Source of the DNA: Talpa occidentalis
Lineage: Eukaryota > Chordata > Mammalia > Eulipotyphla > Talpidae
Direction: 5' to 3'
Assembly (NCBI RefSeq): GCF_014898055.3
Contig: NW_023601104.1
Location: forward strand, 82,815,106-82,879,105
DNA length: 64,000 bases
The position numbers were made by a program, and so were the translations under genes. Under the pieces are notes generated by a model. That model ran no database searches, had not been told where the DNA came from, and saw nothing but the letters and a program-made list of their open reading frames with translations. Shown here in pieces: positions 22,455-34,991 of this stretch. Within the stretch, counting starts at the first letter, position 1; each line of letters starts with the position of its first letter.

Positions 22455-22845
22455 AGAAGAATAACATTTTTGGTGTGCAATGGGTTCACATTTACCTCCC
22501 CCAAAGATAAGTTGAAGACCTAAACTTGTATCTGTGAATATTATCTTATTTGGAATAAGGTCTTGCAGTTGTAATTAAGTAAAGATGAGGTCATGAACCC
22601 TAATCCAGTATGACCATGTCCTTTAAGTAAAGGAAAATGCCATGTGAAGATGCAGAAGCCTGAGGAAGGCAACAGATAAGGGTGGAATCCAGGAACATCT
22701 ATGGAGACTCTGGAAGGAGTGTGGCCTTGCCATTACCTTGACTTTAGACTTGGCTTGTCCAGACCTGTGAGAATGAATTTCCAGTGCTGTAAAGCACGAG
22801 TTGCATTACCCACTATGGCAGCCCTAATTAATGAATACTCAGCCA
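22455..22845 (+). mobile_element. MaLR-type LTR (MLT1/MST-like), old
   Basis: Landmarks in the right order: AAGTTGAAGACCTAAACTTG, TTATTTGGAATAAGGTCTTG, TAATTAAGTAAAGATGAGGT, CCCTAATCCAGTATGACCAT, CATGTGAAGATGCAGAAGCC, TGTGAGAATGAATTTCC and ATGGCAGCCCTAATTAATG. These are the conserved phrases of non-coding MaLR LTRs of the ERVL group. Divergence is high, so the insertion is ancient. Confidence 0.82.
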
Positions 22846-24027
22846 TTAGCCAGGACTTTGACACATATATTTGAAACCATGCATTGGAAATCATAAATTC
22901 ACTTAAAGTACATATCACATGGGTTTGAGAAATGGTAAATAGATACAGAAAAAAATAAAGGTGAAACAAATACGACTGTAAATATTGTATACTTGAAATT
23001 CTGAATTTTGAGCCACTGCAATAAAGAATTTGAGAGGAGGTAATAGGAATTACTATGCAAAATTATTCTTTTAAAAAATTCACTTAAACAGATCCAAGGA
23101 AATACTTCAAACTCAGACCCATTCCTGACTAAGAACTTCTTTAGCCTCGCTGTAGGTAGACTTGTCAATTAATTATGGTTTGTTGAAAATAAAATACGTG
23201 TTTATGTTAACAGTATAACAACTTGCATATGGTTTAGTCCATCATGAAGATTCTTTAATTTTCAGTGGGTTTTTCTCTGTATTTCCAATTGTCAGTGCTT
23301 GTCCTAAGCCAGATGGGCCATATTGACAATTTTAGTCATTATTCTGGTGCCCAGAATAAATAGCACAGTTAAGAAACAGCCTCACAGAATGTAGCCAGAG
23401 TAAGGCCTTCAAATGAACAGACAGGCCACACATTGCAGTTGAAGCTTAGTGGTCTGGACTACTCTTTGAACTAAGGTAGAGTTTAAAAAAGGACCAAAGG
23501 CATTAATAAATAATTAAACTCCTTCATAGAAAGTTGAGGGTCGTACAGTCATTTTTAAATTTCTTAAATGTCCAATTCATTCTGCTCTGTTCTTGAAATA
23601 TATTCAGAAAAAATAAATCTCCTACCAAATATGTAGACATAATATTTTTCTTTGCTAGAAGACACTTTAACTTTTCAACATTAAAAATGCCTTTTCTGGG
23701 GAAGGGATGAGTTATTTTTTAAAGCCATGTGATTTTTTTTCTCCATTTCTTCTATTTAATAACCTTCTCTCTTTTTCTTTATTCATTTGTACATATATAG
23801 ATTTTTTCAAATGCTCTTAGATGGACAAGCCTCCCTTGATTTGGTGTTTTTAGTATATTCAAAATGTCATGAGACTTTAGCAGATGATTAAAGTTGACCA
23901 AATCCAATAAAGAAAAAAAAATGAAATGACATTTTATGCAGAATCAGATAAGTTATTTTATACAATGGAATTCACAAATAGAAATATTGTATATGTGTAT
24001 AATACACAAATATACAAGCATATAAGT

Positions 24028-24058
<31 letters not shown>

Positions 24059-24189
24059 ATACCCATATATGTCAATTTTTATCACAAACGTTTTTACTAA
24101 CAAGGGTTCAATCCATTTTTGATTATGTTTGGGTACATATTTGCTTGCCATATTTACCGTCTAATGTTTCTATTTAATAAAAAAAAAAT
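22846..24189. other. Unique AT-rich sequence with a (TA)n microsatellite
   Basis: A TA-rich run lies at 24028-24058. Nothing else recognised. Confidence 0.4.
24028..24058. repeat. (TA)n microsatellite
   Basis: TATGTATATATATATATATA-type run immediately 5' of a SINE. Confidence 0.9.
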
Positions 24190-24454
24190 GGCCTCCCTCA
24201 TGCACAAGGGGTTAAGATGCAACCTATGAAGCTATCAGCAGCCACTGCAGCATGAGTTTGATCCCCAGTCCGGGAACTACCCACGTGGTGCAGCAGACCT
24301 CTCCTGACTCACCTGCTGCTCCCCTCAGCAGTGTATTTCAGTCAGTCTGCCTGTTCTGCTCCCCACTCTGTCTCTGGTGAATCCTCTCACCACCACCCCC
24401 ACCCTTCTGGGCTGTACCTCAGTTCTTTTATGCATAAATAATCTTTTAAAAGAA
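24190..24454 (+). mobile_element. tRNA-derived SINE, type O
   Basis: Head GGCCTCCCTCATGCACAAGG, B box GTTTGATCCCC, full body and an AAATAATCTTTTAAAAG tail with a TCTTTT Pol III terminator-like motif. No clean target-site duplication seen. Confidence 0.92.
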
Positions 24455-25314
24455 AATTAAGTGACAGTCTTAGTATTGACACTACTGAAGTTATTAGTAT
24501 TTAAGTATTTGGAATTTAGAGAGAGGAGATTTTTAAACTGAGTTACATTATAAAGATCACATAACATGTCAGAATGCTGGTATTTCCCTTTTCCATCATT
24601 TGAAAGATAAATGGCTCCTAAGCCAACAGGACTTGAATGACCTACATTAACTATTACTAAATAAAAAGGACACATCAATAGATGGACTGATTGGTCATCC
24701 CAGGGAAGCCAGGGAACAGATAACAATGGGACAGATAACAAAGGCAAACCAAGATGATTTTCATCTAAATACTGTCCAGTGGAGATGAAGCCACTTACAA
24801 TTTTACCTCTTTGACATTGACAAAGTCCTTGGGTATTGTGGTCTAATGAGAGAGGCCATCACTGTGTTTTTCATTATGATCTCTTTCTTAATGCTACTAA
24901 GGGCTGAATGCAAACAACTGCCCTTAGTCTCCTTATTCTATCTCCATGGTTGGCAAGAAATATCCACTTTGCCTCCCAGATGAACTTTGGCATGAGGGGA
25001 GAGAATAAAAAATCAGGATGACAAGATTATTCTAGGTATGACCTCAATATTATTGATCCCACAGAAAGTTTTATAAATATTTGTAAGAACAAAATTTATA
25101 GTTTGTTCAGCAATCACAATATAAACTAATTTTAATAATCAAGACCATAAAGCACATATATATTATAGTACTTTGCAAATAATAAATTCAACAACTATCA
25201 TTAAGTCACTGGTGAATTGAAATATTTGAAATAATCTCTATTTTACTAAGTGAAAAGGTGATTTCTGGGAAAAACGTCACTCTTTATATGGGAAAAAATG
25301 ATGGGACTAACATT
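24455..25314. other. Unique AT-rich sequence
   Basis: Nothing recognised. Confidence 0.4.
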
Positions 25315-25560
25315 TTGGCATCATTTATCTACCAGATTTATGCTAGGTATTTCACACATAATTTTGCACTTAAATAACAATCCATCCTAGATATTGAAAT
25401 CTCTGTTTTTTATTGATTAGAAATAAAAATAACTGAAAGTTGGGGATATTAAGGAATCCACAAAAGTATTAAATTACAAATCTAGGGTTAAAAGGAGTCA
25501 GATGTATTGTAAGGTCCATGAGCTTTCCACCAAAGCTCCTTTCTTGTCATATTAAAGCTG
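25315..25560 (-). mobile_element. Possible MIR, antisense
   Basis: 'TTATGCTAGGTATTTCACAC' near the left end and 'TTACAAATCTAGGGTTAAAA' then 'AAGGTCCATGAGCTTTCCAC' near the right end follow antisense MIR order with high divergence. Confidence 0.5.
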
Positions 25561-26325
25561 TGATATGTGAAATGTGGCTTGCATATCCCAACGAACAGTT
25601 AAAGATTTCCAAGTGCTGTGTGGGCATAGATAATTCCAACACTATTTCTATCAGCACCTTAATTTCTACTTTCCCCTAAAATTTAGAGTATATCTATATT
25701 TGTGTTTCTTGCTGGTTCTTTTATCCTCATATCTCGATCACAATATCCCTTATCCAAAATTATAAATAAAATCTTGACTTATATCAAGTCTTAGGTATAT
25801 TGTCATAGAATATGAAAATCTCTGGACCTGCAAGCAGTTATATATAATGTTCGAGAAATTCTTCAATAATGAAGAACATCTTAAACCTGTAGGCCTTGCA
25901 TCTTTCCTGTCATAGATACTTTGTTCATGGTAAAACAGTCTTTAATTTTTTTTTTACAAATGTTAATGCCATGAATTCATCTGTACTGTAATCTGTACAT
26001 CTCTGGGTATTAAAAAATATATGTATGAATGGTTTGATTCCAAAGAGAAAATTAAAGAAAACCAACTAGCTAGAGACGGGGTTAAACACATATTTCACTC
26101 AGAAACCCAGATCACAGTAAGGGTATTCACTTATGCATATATCTCAGATTCTGAATATCCTAGTTTTTGAAAGTCAACATAGAAACACCTGGCAGCTTCT
26201 CAGCATACACACTCTGTATTTTGGTCTTCCTCACTGAGAAAAGAGAAATTCCCCTGTCATTCACCCACGATTTGGTCTGCACCTGCAGTCAAAGTTTCAG
26301 AGAAAAAGTGCTTAAACAGACCATC
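25561..26325. other. Unique AT-rich sequence
   Basis: Nothing recognised. Confidence 0.4.
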
Positions 26326-26700
26326 CATCTATAAAAATGATGGACTCTTGCTATCTGTGATAACATGAATAGAACTGCAAGGGATTACGCTGAGGAAATA
26401 TGCTAGAAGGAGAAAGACAAATACAGGATTGTTTCACTCCTATATGGAATATAAAGGAACCGAACAAAGGGCCAGACAAAACCAAATGTAAACAAACCCT
26501 AGAAATCTGACTATAAAATCGAGGCTACCTTAGCAGAGTGTTGGGATGGGGCACAAAGGTGGGAGGCTTGCCTAATGTACCCTGTATGTGTCCCTAGTTG
26601 ATGGGTGTGGTGTGGAAATAGACATCTGAAGAGGTGAAATCCTATGTCTCAAAACTGTATACAGCATTTCAAACCAATCTGGGCAGGTGACATTTTAACT
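26326..26700 (+). mobile_element. LINE-1 3' end, 5'-truncated
   Basis: Reads sense LINE-1: ATAACATGAATAGAACTGCA, GAGAAAGACAAATACAGGAT, TTTCACTCCTATATGGAATA, then a 3' UTR with GGGATGGGGCACAAAGGTGG. Only the extreme 3' part is present. Confidence 0.8.
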
Positions 26701-26873
26701 AGTTCATTAAGACTGCTTCAACTCTTAACATATTTTATATATATGTTATTCCTTATATATATTTAAGTTCAGAAATACATGTATGTTTACAGTATGCTCT
26801 GGGGTAAATTATATTTTATTTTTAACAACTCCCAGAATATTTAAAATTAAAGTGTCATGTTAAACACTTTTCA

Positions 26874-27140
26874 GGCCTCCCTGGTAGTGCAAGGGGTTAA
26901 ACACAGCACTGTGAAAATATCCACAACCATTACAGCACAAGTTCAATCCCTGGCCGGCCAGGGAGCAACCTACATGGCACAGCAGACCTCTCCTGTCTCA
27001 TCTGCTGCTCCCCTCAGCAGTGTATTTCCATCAGTCTGCCTGTTCTGTTCCCCTCTCTGTCTCTGGTGAACCCTCTCATCTCCCACACCTCTGGCCTGTA
27101 CCCCAGTTCTTGTATGCATAAATAAATAAATCTTAAAAAA
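26874..27140 (+). mobile_element. tRNA-derived SINE, type O
   Basis: Head GGCCTCCCTGGTAGTGCAAG, B box GTTCAATCCC, complete body, tail AAATAAATAAATCTTAAAA. The head has AT-shifted positions (AAAATATCCACAACCATTAC) indicating CpG decay. Confidence 0.93.
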
Positions 27141-29988
27141 AGTATATTCAAATGGAAAAATTATTTAACCATTCAAACTTTTCATCATTTTTGATATTAT
27201 TCTTCAAACCCGGAAAGCTCTTCTGAAAAATGATAGATATTATTAAATACATTCATACCCATAACGTTGTAGAATTATTGCAAATTTAACCAAAATTTGC
27301 AAAATGTGAACATTTCTGTTAAATGACAGAACCTAGCTAAATCAAGTCTTGTTCAGGGAAAAATAAAATAACCAAAGATAAATGAAGAAGTGGTAATTCA
27401 AGACCTTCACTATATCCTATATCCAATTCTTAAACACCTGAAAACAAAATTTTCTCTAATTCAGCATTAGTAATGACAAGAGATAGCACAATTTATTTAT
27501 TTATTTTTTACATTAGACAGTCCAATCACTGGGTGGGGGGAAAAAGCTTAAGTATTTTTCAGACCTCCAATACAGAGAGAAAACTTACAGTTTCTCATAA
27601 AAGATAACCATGTTTCTTTCTTGACTCTTGGTTATCAATAAAATATACTCCTCTACTCATTTAAAAAAAAAAAAGAGGGCTTATAATTTTCAATGCAAAA
27701 TCATATAAGAAGTAGCAGCTCCTCTGTGCCTCTATGATCAAAGCCCCATAGGTCTGGTGGCTGATGAAAGTAGATAGCATAGTAATGGTGGTAAGATCAA
27801 GATAAGTAAAAAGAAACAAGAGTTGGACTTAACAATTGCAACTTTCTTGGGTTTTGTCTATTTCTTTGTAAATTTGCTCTTGACATGTGCATCTATGTTT
27901 TAGATTTAAGGGTGATGAATAGTTTCTCCCTACTTATAGAGAGTCTATGAAGGGGCTATACAATCTCCCTGGTGCCTATTGAGGTTGAATTTCATAGCCA
28001 TTTAAGTAAAATAGATGTGAGGCTAAAAAAGTCATTTGAGGTTTTTTGTTTGTATGAAAATGCATTATGAGTAAACTCAAACTACACAGTAGTTATTCTA
28101 CTTCTGTCTTAACTAGCACATTCATATGCTTTGGAACTATAGGGGTAATCTAGATCATGTGGTCTCTGGGGAAGGCTCAACTTAGGGGTCTAGAGGTAGT
28201 CAGGTTGGCACACTCATATGTGTTTTTACCATGCAGAACATTTATGGCAGCAATAACTCTTGTCTCCTGCTTCCCTACCAGAAACTATTGTGAAATTATC
28301 TTCACAAACAACTCACTTCAGAAAGATTAATAGCACCAAATAAAATTCTCTGCATGCTGGAACTGAGTAACTAAGAGACTGAGGTAAGGAGCAGCAGTGC
28401 TAAAAGCTGACAGTTAGGATTTGCATACTACAACCTGCATTGTGGTACAGTTCAAGAAGAAAGAGTTGTAAAAAAACAAAAGCATGACAACAACAATAAC
28501 AAAGAATAACCCTGCATGTGGTCTGTACAGTCTAAAATATTTACTATCTGGTGATATAAGGTAAAATGTGCAAACCCTTGGTCTAGATACACTAATAATA
28601 ATCAGCTTTATTAATTGAGAAAAAACATGTTTGGATAAATTAAAGGAATGGTTACAAAGATCAGATAGCTTATAGATACTCTGGGAGCTTTGTGGACCAG
28701 ACTTGAAGGCACCAGGTTGGAGGAGTTTTCAATTAGGCAGTAGACTTTGTCCATCAAGAGTTGCTATTATGAGGTTGGCACATGCACCCTGTCCCAACAC
28801 CATCCGCATCTGATGCTGTCCTTGGAATGGCTAACAGGGAGAGCTACTGCTGGAAATGGGACATAGGGGCTAATGCTCCCTCTATTCTCACCAAAAGACA
28901 TTGGCCATTATTCCTACTCTTTCACATGACTAGCATCTGATTTAGTATCTTTAATGGATTTGAATGATTAGCAAAACCTTGGTCATATTTCAGTGTCCCA
29001 ATAATATGGGATGCCAGAAAAATATTAAGTGCTATATATATATTAGCTGTTGTTCTTGCTTTCCATAGAGTCCCAGGTACCAAGCACAATAAGGATAATT
29101 TGATGTCATCGTAAGGTCATATGCAAACACACAGGATTCATAGAGCAGGGGTAATAAATAGTAAGGAAAACAAATTAGGAGAGAGAGGAAAATGGATTAG
29201 ATGTGCAGAAAGAAACACAGGGAAAAATGCCCCTCGCAGGAGAGCTGTCTAATGATATTTTAGCTCCTTTTCTAGTTGTCATAAAGTCCTGCCAAATTAA
29301 GGTTTCTGTCCTTTTATTTTCATGAGATTCGCATTAATTTCCTAGTTTTATGTTTTTTGTACAAACTCATGTAAAGAGTGATTTCTATCTGGAAAAAACC
29401 TAGCTGTTTCTCCTTACCCATTTCCTGTATTCAGATTATTTAGGGATCTTATGGTTATAAGCAACAGAAATACATATAAAATTAACTCAAAAGGATTTTT
29501 GGAATCTCATTAAACCCAATGATAAGAATGATGTAGCCTTATGAAAGACCCCATTAAGGATTAGGTCTCCTTGTTACCAGCTTGGCTTCAGTCTACACTT
29601 CAGTTTAATTATTTTGTTGGGTACAGACAGGCTTTAAATAATAACAAAAAACATTGAGAAAGTCTTAGTTAATGCTTACATTTGGGCTTCAACTTTTACA
29701 TTTTCAGCCATAGAAAAAGAAGAAAAATATGCTTAATGCTTCTAAAATCCAAATCTTAGTGAAATAATCCAAATGGCATATCTATTCCTAGAATAGTTAA
29801 CTAAGATGAAAGGAGTGGATTCTATCTTGGGTTTGATTTGGACATTCTTCTTACACACCCATACAAAGGCAAAAAATATAGCTCTTATTTCTAGAAATAC
29901 CTAATAGAGCAGAGACGTCATTACATAATCATAACACGATGGTAAGTGCCATAATGATGTTATGCTTCCACATTTAGCAGAGCCAGTA
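27141..29988. other. Long unique AT-rich stretch
   Basis: Almost 3 kb without a recognised gene or repeat except a short (TTTA)n at about 27491-27507. A phrase at 29020-29060 (TATTAAGTGCTATATATATA) faintly recalls a MIR 3' end. No open frame of note. Confidence 0.4.
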
Positions 29989-30005
29989 AGAAACAGGACA
30001 GTCAG

Positions 30006-30292
30006 GGCCGCCCCGGTGGCGCAGCGGTTGAGCGCTGGGTTGCGAAGCTGCCCGCAGCCTCTGCAGTGCCAGTTCGATCCCCGGCTGCTCCCCGGCCCCC
30101 GGAGGAGGGTCCCACATGGCGCGCAGACCTCTCCTGCCGCCCGCTGCTCCCCTCAGCAGTGTTCTTCGGTCCTTCTGCCTGCTCTACTCCCCGCTCTGGC
30201 TCTGGTGAATTCTCTCACCCTCCTGCGCTTCTGATTGTACCCAGTGCTTGTATAAATAAATAAATAAATAAATATTTAAAAAAAAAGAAGAA
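30006..30292 (+). mobile_element. tRNA-derived SINE, young type Y2
   Basis: Best template for the family here: A box GGTGGCGCAGCGG, B box GGTTCGATCC in the form GTTCGATCCCC, and many intact CpGs. The perfect 17-bp duplication AGAAACAGGACAGTCAG lies at 29989-30005 and 30293-30309. It contains the GCTGCTCCCCGGCCCCCGGA block diagnostic of Y2. Tail of AATA repeats then poly(A). Confidence 0.96.
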
Positions 30293-30599
30293 AGAAACAG
30301 GACAGTCAGAACTAAGAATTCTTTAACTGAGTACTCTGTTCTTCTTGGAAGTCATGTGTCATGTCATGTAAACTCCAAGTAAACCAGATATTCCTGTGAA
30401 ATTAGTATAAGAATTTTTAACTTGAGATTTATAAAGGCAAAATCCTATAAGTAATTTGAGAGTGACTGATTGCACATTATACAAGTGGCATGCCCAGCAA
30501 GTATGTTACCATGCATTTAAGTATAATAATATAAAAGTATATTGAGAAGATCAGAGAGTAGCTCTTCATTCTCTTTCACCAAGAATGAGTGAAAAAATG

Positions 30600-30885
30600 G
30601 GCCTCCCTGGTGGTGCAGGGGTTAAAGACAGGGCTATCAAGCTATTGCCAGCCACTGCAGCAAAAGTTCCATCTCTAGTCAGCCAGGTAACTGGCCCACA
30701 TGGCTCAGCAGACCTCTCCCGTTCTCACCTGCTGCTCCCCTTAGCAGTGTATTTCAGAAGATCTGCCTGTTCTGCTCCCCACTTTGCTCCTGGTGAATCC
30801 TCACCCCCCGCACCTCTGGCTTACACCCCAGTTCTTGTATGCATAAATAAATCTTTAAAAAACAAAGAAATTATTTTTAAAAAAA
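30600..30885 (+). mobile_element. tRNA-derived SINE, type O
   Basis: Complete head GGGCCTCCCTGGTGGTGCAG and body; the tail has duplicated A-rich segments. A short GTGAAAAAA occurs on both sides as a possible duplication. Confidence 0.92.
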
Positions 30886-30925
30886 GGGTGAAAAAACCTC
30901 AATCCAAATGTCATTGAAAGAACAG

Positions 30926-31215
30926 GGCCTCTCCTGGTGGTGCAGTGGTTGAGTGCTGGGCTGCGAAGCTGCCCACAGCCTCTGCAGCGCTGGTTCCATC
31001 CCCGGCCACCCTGCGAGGGTCCCACATGGTGCGCAAACCTCTCCAGCCAAGCCCACTGCTCTCCTCAGCTGTGAATTTCCTCCGTCTTTCTGTTCTGTTC
31101 CCTGCTCTGGCTCTGGTGAATTCTCTCACCCTCCTGCATTTCTGACTGTACCCAATGCTTGTATAAACAAACAAACAAACAAACAAACAAACAAATAAAT
31201 AAATATTAAAAAAGA
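30926..31215 (+). mobile_element. tRNA-derived SINE, type Y1, with (AAAC)n tail
   Basis: Y-type head (GTTGAGTGCTGGGCTGCGAA) without the extra GCTGCTCCCC block. The tail has changed to about nine AAAC units (31164-31199) before AAAT and poly(A). It begins only about 40 bases after the preceding SINE. Confidence 0.93.
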
Positions 31216-33004
31216 AAAGAAAATAAAGAATTGTCTCTGGGCTGGTACTTTCACAGATACATATTCTAAAGCCATCCAACATTTTTACCCCTTATCTGGA
31301 TAACTGTGCCTACCAACTCTTTTTGTGGATTGAAAGGGGATGTTGATTCCTCTATAATTTGACAAAAGAACATCTTCAGGATTAAGGTCAAATGCAACCA
31401 GAGATTCTCTCTTGGAAAACAGATTCAACAGCCTTGTGTTATTTGCATGGTATTAACATCCTTTTTGACAACAAGAAGCTTGCTGCTTTGTTTAACCACT
31501 CCATGACTATACAAAACATTAGCAAAAGAAGAAAGAGGCCACCGACTTAAGAATCAGAAAGTTGTCTCAGAAGAGATGGAATCAGAACAATTCTTAAATG
31601 AAAATTCAGACTGAATAGAGTGATGTACAAGCAGTTACTGTGTGGCCATATCTTAGCCAATGTTATACTCTTCTGACCTTGTATCCTTTCAACATTATTT
31701 TTTTTCTTACAATAAACTGAGCTAGTTGATACAGACCTGTACTTGAGTGCAATGAGTGTCTAAAAAAAATACTGAATTCTTAAGTAGCTTTTCTCAGACC
31801 CTTCCTTATAGTTATTAATTTGATTCTTGATCAAGGTTTTAATTCAAGTTATTGCAGAGCTTGAATCTGGAAATTTTTAAAGATGATTTTTTTTTCTAAT
31901 AAAATTCCATAGAAAAATAGCTCATTTTGATTGATAAAGTACAAACAGAAAACATTACTGATTTGTGTAGGTAAACAGAGTGCAGAGGCAGATGTAAGAA
32001 CATTTACAGTTTTTGAGTAGCTCATGGAATTGGAGTTATCAGAACTCACCAGGCCTGTGAGGGCAGCTGACTCTGAGTGTTTTGTAATTTCTCTTACAAT
32101 TCTTGTAGAGTGGAAAAAGTTAGAATATAGTACAATTCTTCCTGGGAAGCAGTGGTTCTTGGAAGAATTTTCTGCTTTGACATAAAGAAACCATGACCAA
32201 TATTTAATAGGGATCTTTTCCTTTACTGAACAGTGTGTCCTTGTGTTTGTTAACTAGAGTTTACTGATCTAGCAGAGGTTAGGAATTAGTGTTATAGTAG
32301 ATGAGCCAAACAATGTTGAATACAAAAGAAATACACACAAAAATGATCTTTTCTGCAAAGTGAATGAAAACATAGCTAGTTCTCTCATAAAAGTTTTTTA
32401 GGGGAATGAAGACTTATTAAGCCTAGCTTCTATTCATTCCCCTATACATCAAACAATAACATTCAGGCTAAAACAAAAACATATGACACAATATGTTGCA
32501 ATTAATATAGGAATTTTTTACATATATTTGAAGTATGTATGACCTTATACAAAGAACTTTATCTAATCATCTGATAGAAAATCCTACTTGGTTACAAATT
32601 TTAGAGTAACCAAGATCAGCAATGAGCCTCAGTGAACTAATCCAGAGCTCAAATCTTTGTTAATTGTAAGGTTGGTGGAGTCATTTTTACACTTTTAAAC
32701 ACTCTCTTCATTACCATAGGATGGTCTGTTGTTTATTTTCCTCTTTTAAATAGTGTCTGTGCAAAGCCACCATCGAGATAAGAAAATTAGAAACTTACAT
32801 AGAAAGCAGGTAAACTGTGGGTTTCTAGAAAAGTGTCTCATGGTGCAAGAACCAGAAAACTGACAGGCAATAGAAACAGACATATAACATTTGAAATATT
32901 AAAATTATGAGGCACAGAATAGAAAATAACTATGTTTACAGAAATAAAATAACAGGGTGAAAGCAGACATGAAAACATCCATCTAGAACTTCTAGAAAGG
33001 AAAA
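31216..33004. other. Unique AT-rich sequence
   Basis: Nothing recognised. The minus-strand frame 31849-32049 has no support. Confidence 0.4.
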
Positions 33005-33265
33005 ATATAATATGGATTTTTGTAGCTTTTCATTTGAAACAATTATAGACACAGGAAGTTGCAAAGACAGTAGGGAGCAGTCCCATGAACACTCCCCCCA
33101 ATTTCACCCAAAGATTACATATTCCATAACTATGGTATAATGTTAAAATCAGGAAACTGACATTTATATAAAGTATATTTATGTGTGTATATATACATAT
33201 TTATATGTAATTTTATTAAATACATTGCATAACCACCACAGCAATAAAGAACTATTCCATCATCA
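33005..33265. mobile_element. Old LINE-1 (L1M-type) 3' UTR fragment
   Basis: Reads AACAATTATAGACACAGGAA, GTTGCAAAGACAGTAGGGAG, AAAGATTACATATTCCATAA, TAAAATCAGGAAACTGACAT and, after a TA-rich interruption, AACCACCACAGCAATAAAGA. This string of phrases is characteristic of old mammalian LINE-1 3' regions. A 20-base A run follows at 33265-33284. Orientation not assigned. Confidence 0.65.
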
Positions 33266-33440
33266 AAAAAAAAAAAAAAAAAAAGACAAATGTCTCATGG
33301 TTATAATTCCAAAATGTATGCCATTCTTTGATTGCTTCATGCCTAAAATGTTCCAAAGTCAGCATTTGGTTTTTAGGTCATGAAAGAGTAAAAAAGCTTA
33401 ATACTCATTACAGTTCTAATGATCAAAGCACATGTACATA

Positions 33441-33492
33441 GATGATAGATGAATGGATGGGTGGATGAATAGATAGATAGATAGATAGATAA
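33441..33492. repeat. (GATA)n/(GATG)n microsatellite
   Basis: Irregular GATG units pass into about five perfect GATA units at 33470-33491. Confidence 0.9.
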
Positions 33493-34990
33493 TACTGTAA
33501 ATGAATTGGTTTATCTCCGTAGCTAAAAGGAGGGAGGGAACAATGAAACAACCAATCTAGTTAAAGTCTAACTCTTACATAATTTAGATCCCCCTTAAAT
33601 ATTGTGCTTAATATCTCTCATTTAAAGACAGCCTGGTCTTAGATGAAAAAACAAAACATCAAGCACTAACCACTTACTCTATGAGTGCCATGTTAATGCC
33701 ACATCTTTAATCCTAAAAAATTTGAAAACAAAAGACATTAAAATAAGTTTTCCTTTGAAATAGTTCATGAGACTTCCCCAATGGTTACTAGCAGTACAAG
33801 ATAACATTTAAGATATCCAATAATATTCACATCAATAATAAATGTTCCATCATCTAAAAAATCCAAACATTGATAAATGGCTTATATACACACTTACAAA
33901 TGGCTTGCTATAGAATTTAGAATTTCTCCTTTGCAGAGAAAACATATTCCCAAAGATGAATATAAACCCTATATGCTTTATGTACCAATATAAAATAAAA
34001 TCTGATTAGTAGACTTTGTGCTCCATTCCCCACCCCAATTAAATAAAAAATAGAAAAAAAAAATGCCCACCAAGATTAAGGTAATTGAGAACTTTTTGAG
34101 ATATGTAGATGTGTCATTTGGTTTCATTTCTCAGTCTTCAGCTTAATATGCAAGATTGTGTTTCCTTGCCCACCTGGCCCCATTCCCCTGGATATCTTCC
34201 CACTTACCCATGGATGCATTGGGATGGAACTCATTGGGGAGAATTGCATTTGCAATAGTTATAATCAGTTGTGATCCATTCTTGTATGAACAATGCTATA
34301 AAATTATATTGTAACGCATGCTTCATTAAGCACAATTGCCATTTTCAAGAGTAAATTCAAAACATTTCCTATTATGAGTTATTAGACTTCCAGGTTGGAC
34401 ACATTTTAGAAAAGTCTTGTAAAGTCTGAAGTTGGATTTGTGCTTATCTCAATAATCTATCCCATTAGGAGTTGCAAATTTGTTCTGGAAAATCAAGAAA
34501 ACAGCTTCATTAATGCCATTTCTATTATGCTTGGAATGTTGCCTGAAATGAAATGTCAGGGACATCTCAGTCTCCACAACTTTTAGGACTTGCCTTTCCT
34601 AGGTTTCACCAGCTAGAAACCGACAAACAATCGAAGAGAAGTATAAATTTTGCAAAGAGGGGGCCCTGCTAGTAGCCATTGATCTTCCCTCTGTTAAATT
34701 TGAAGATTGAAAGAACGTTGTGATTACTTTGGGTTTTTTTTTTTTTTTCATTTAAATAAAATCTTAATTTATTCAACCTATCATAAAGATATTTTAGGGT
34801 TTAGAGATTTTCAAGTATATACTCCCCATATAGTTCATTAAATTAAATTCAAATTTATAGAACTTGATATATGCAATTGAAGTTTTTACAAAAAACAATC
34901 TTGAGTAAATGTGTCAAGAGCAACGGTCTTTTGTCTAACTTCCACCCACAGATCAAAAACATTGAATCAGTGCATTAAAATCTAAATCTT
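33493..34990. other. Unique AT-rich sequence
   Basis: Nothing recognised. Confidence 0.4.
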
Positions 34991-34991
34991 T

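Noticed and set aside
30006..30090. tRNA gene (A and B boxes present)
   Set aside because: The boxes belong to the SINE head; the cloverleaf arms do not pair properly and the element repeats across the window.
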